Source: Sphingobacteriia bacterium
GTDB lineage: Bacteria; Bacteroidota; Bacteroidia; UBA7662
DNA length: 7,275 nucleotides
Reading direction: 5' to 3'
NCBI GenBank assembly: GCA_009926245.1
Contig: RFPG01000060.1
Coordinates: 1-7,275 of the forward strand
The notes beneath the pieces are model-generated. The model did not search any database, was not told where the DNA came from, and worked only from the letters and a program-made list of their open reading frames with translations. The number at the start of each line of letters is the position of its first letter. Position 1 is the stretch's first letter. Of this stretch, positions 5,840 to 7,275 are shown piece after piece. A program made the translations under genes and the position numbers.

Positions 5840-6652
5840 TTAGCGTTGTATGGGCGGTACGATGGGGGCGGTACGGGATAAATCTTCGGCAATGCTATCA
5901 AAGCAACGATTGCGCAGACTCCTTTCGTCCGTGTTGAGCTCGGTAACGTTCAAAGGTTCCAACAACCGAACCCGGCACAATCCGGGACGCAAAAAATGAT
6001 AGGGGCATTCGGGGAGTATTTTCCACGTATCGGGTAAAGATACGGGCAAGATCGTAGCCCCTTGTTGAAGAGCCATCGCAAAGGGTGAAACCCGGAAAGG
6101 CGTCATTTGGGGGGCCTGCCCCAAAATCCCTCCCTCTGGAAAGACGACGACGGCGGAACCGCGGGTCCAAAATGCCTCGGCCCGCTTGTAGGCCTTCACC
6201 GATCCTTGGGCCGAACCGCGGGGGATAGCAATGTCCATGGTTCGAAAAAAATGCCGAAAAAACGGAATGCGTAGAAGTTCAGACTTCGCTACAAAATGCA
6301 AATCCAGCGGAAGTGCGGCGGCCAAAACCGGGATATCCAAATAAGAAAAATGGTTCGCCACCACCAGGAGTCTGCTGGAATTCAAAGGCACCTCGCCTTC
6401 CAATCGAATGCGTATACCAAACAAGACGGCGATGCTGCGAGCCCAAACGGCGCGCCACCTCAGCGCCCATTTGTAGCGACGAATGTCGGCCATGCACCAG
6501 CGAAAAAATGGATACGATACCCCAAAAAAGAGGCCAAAGTAAAGCAAACACAGGTAGGCCCTGAAACGGTAGTAACCAAAACGCCACGGGTATTGTCGTA
6601 TGCTTTGGTATAGTTCGTCGGCGCTTTGGGGAACAGGGCCTGAAAGGGGCAT
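5840..6652 (-). CDS. plsC: PlsC-type lysophospholipid / 1-acyl-sn-glycerol-3-phosphate acyltransferase
   Basis: Membrane-associated acyltransferase of the LPLAT superfamily. By family it would acylate lysophosphatidic acid to phosphatidic acid in phospholipid synthesis; the exact acceptor is not readable. The 270 residues show an N-terminal hydrophobic segment at about 32-50, block I NHFSYLD (100-106, catalytic H and D of HX4D), block II IPRG after FFRTMDIA, block III FPEGGI (171-176) and block IV ILPVSLP (201-207). Block III has Gly where classic PlsC has Thr (FPEGT). The FPEGGI form with a following APQMTPFR is, from memory, common in Bacteroidota members. The start is ATG at 6652; a GTG directly before it at 6655 is the only alternative and adds one residue. 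It is the first gene of a minus-strand operon continuing into gatC, and divergent from trpS with 39 bp between starts. Confidence 0.9.
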   Translation of the reverse strand: MPLSGPVPQSADELYQSIRQYPWRFGYYRFRAYLCLLYFGLFFGVSYPFFRWCMADIRRYKWALRWRAVWARSIAVLFGIRIRLEGEVPLNSSRLLVVANHFSYLDIPVLAAALPLDLHFVAKSELLRIPFFRHFFRTMDIAIPRGSAQGSVKAYKRAEAFWTRGSAVVVFPEGGILGQAPQMTPFRVSPFAMALQQGATILPVSLPDTWKILPECPYHFLRPGLCRVRLLEPLNVTELNTDERSLRNRCFDSIAEDLSRTAPIVPPIQR

Positions 6653-6691
6653 CACGGGTCAAGATAAGGCGCCCACCCCGTATTTTGCACC
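6653..6691. other. Divergent intergenic gap between the acyltransferase and trpS, no clear promoter
   Basis: This 39-bp gap must contain or border control for two opposite transcription units. Neither strand has an exact TAnnTTTG. The nearest matches are TATCTTG on the minus strand (6666-6660) and TATTTTG on the plus strand (6681-6687), both one T short, the latter only 4 bp from the trpS ATG. Neither has a -33 partner at correct spacing. The real promoters may lie within the opposing genes. Confidence 0.3.
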
Positions 6692-7275
6692 ATGGAGAAT
6701 AAGATCAAAGTCGTATCTGGCATTCGTTCAACAGGCCGCCTGCATTTGGGCAATTACCTGGGGGCCCTCCGTCAGTTTGTGGAGATGCAGGCCCGCCACG
6801 ATTGTTATTTTTTTATTGCGGATTACCATGCCCTGACAACGCACCCGGAACCAGGCCTGGCCGGTCAACGGGTCCACACCGTCTTGGCCGAATACCTGGC
6901 CGCTGGCTTGGACCCGGAGCAATGCACGCTGTATGTTCAAAGTGATTTGCCCGAAACAGCCGAACTCTACCTTCTGCTCAACATGCATGCCTATGTTGGT
7001 GAATTGGAGCGCTGTACCTCGTTCAAAGACAAGGTCCGCACCCAACCCAACAATGTCAACGCGGGCCTGCTGACGTACCCGGTGCTCATGGCTGCGGATA
7101 TTTTAATCCACCGCGGCCAAAAGGTTCCGGTTGGCAAAGACCAGGAACAAAACCTGGAAATGGCGCGAAATTTTGCCCAGCGGTTCAATCACTTTTACAA
7201 GGTGGATTGGTTCCCAGAGCCTCAACCCTATCGAACCTCTCAAAGCAGCGAACTCATCAAGGTTCCCGGCTTGGA
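6692..7275 (+). CDS. trpS: Tryptophan-tRNA ligase (TrpS), N-terminal part (3' truncated)
   Basis: Class I aminoacyl-tRNA synthetase that charges tRNA(Trp) in the cytosol. The frame runs from ATG at 6692 to the window end with no stop, covering 194 codons of a protein usually about 330 residues long. Visible parts of the Rossmann catalytic domain are the start VVSGIRSTGRLHLGNYLGAL (HLGN at 18-21 is the HIGH signature), CYFFIADYHALTT, VQSDLPETAELYLLLN, the YPVLMAADIL segment and KVPVGKDQEQNLEMARNFAQRFN. The KMSKS loop would lie just beyond the edge. The longer spelling GKDQEQ fits Bacteroidota enzymes. An oddity is N154 in DQEQNLE, where bacterial TrpS normally has His (DQxQH). The ATG lies directly at the family N-terminus, with no Shine-Dalgarno in front. 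Confidence 0.95.
   Translation, partial: MENKIKVVSGIRSTGRLHLGNYLGALRQFVEMQARHDCYFFIADYHALTTHPEPGLAGQRVHTVLAEYLAAGLDPEQCTLYVQSDLPETAELYLLLNMHAYVGELERCTSFKDKVRTQPNNVNAGLLTYPVLMAADILIHRGQKVPVGKDQEQNLEMARNFAQRFNHFYKVDWFPEPQPYRTSQSSELIKVPGL

Noticed and set aside
5836..5901. Longer GatC starting at TTG 5901
   Set aside because: It would overlap the acyltransferase gene and add a Pro-rich stretch (LPKIYPVPPPSYRPY) not seen in GatC. ATG at 5835 fits family length and operon spacing.
6681..6687. TATTTTG as a trpS promoter
   Set aside because: It is one base short of the consensus and only 4 bp from the start codon, with no -33 element at proper spacing.

Overview
The window looks like ordinary chromosomal DNA from a member of the Bacteroidota. 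Four things support this: (i) three intergenic regions carry boxes fitting the Bacteroidota sigma-factor -7 consensus TAnnTTTG (TATCTTTG twice, TACCTTTG once); (ii) there is no clear Shine-Dalgarno sequence before any gene, and the leaders are often AT-rich; (iii) QueA begins MKLSEFKFELP and a small DUF2795-type protein ends FFFNEDEY, both of which I associate with this phylum; (iv) the MacB-type permease has the ISIGIFTVI first membrane helix seen in Bacteroidota versions. A saprospiral or chitinophagal lineage is possible, but this is a guess. Base composition looks even throughout, and I see no mobile element, phage gene, CRISPR array, tRNA or rRNA.

Layout. Positions 2-667 (+) hold the C-terminal half of a TrkH/KtrB-type potassium channel subunit, cut by the window edge. 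It converges, with 19 bp between the stop codons, on a MacB/FtsX-type ABC permease (687-1934, -). That permease is divergent from queA (2030-3079, +), which makes the tRNA modification epoxyqueuosine and probably starts at TTG. The 95 bp between them hold a good promoter candidate for queA. An imperfect 42-bp tandem duplication of the queA tail follows. Next is a TerC-family membrane protein (3201-3920, +) with its own candidate promoter.

The minus strand from 6652 down to 4227 is a tight four-gene operon: a PlsC-type lysophospholipid acyltransferase, gatC, a MacB/LolD-type ABC ATPase and a PduO-type cob(I)alamin adenosyltransferase. The first junction is 4 bp and the next two are 4-bp ATGA stop/start overlaps. 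A short, very acidic DUF2795-like gene (3959-4180, -) follows and probably has its own promoter, which overlaps the adenosyltransferase stop codon. At the right edge trpS (6692 onward, +) is divergent from the acyltransferase and is cut by the window end.

Functionally this is a mosaic of housekeeping functions: K+ uptake, tRNA modification, tRNA charging, tRNA-dependent amidation, phospholipid synthesis and B12 cofactor activation. It also has an ABC ATPase and an ABC permease that could be partners although about 2.9 kb and two plus-strand genes lie between them. I found no convincing novel system. The items most worth a second look are the tandem repeat at the queA terminus, the substituted conserved histidines in QueA, the adenosyltransferase and TrpS, the split ABC transporter and the separately promoted acidic small protein.
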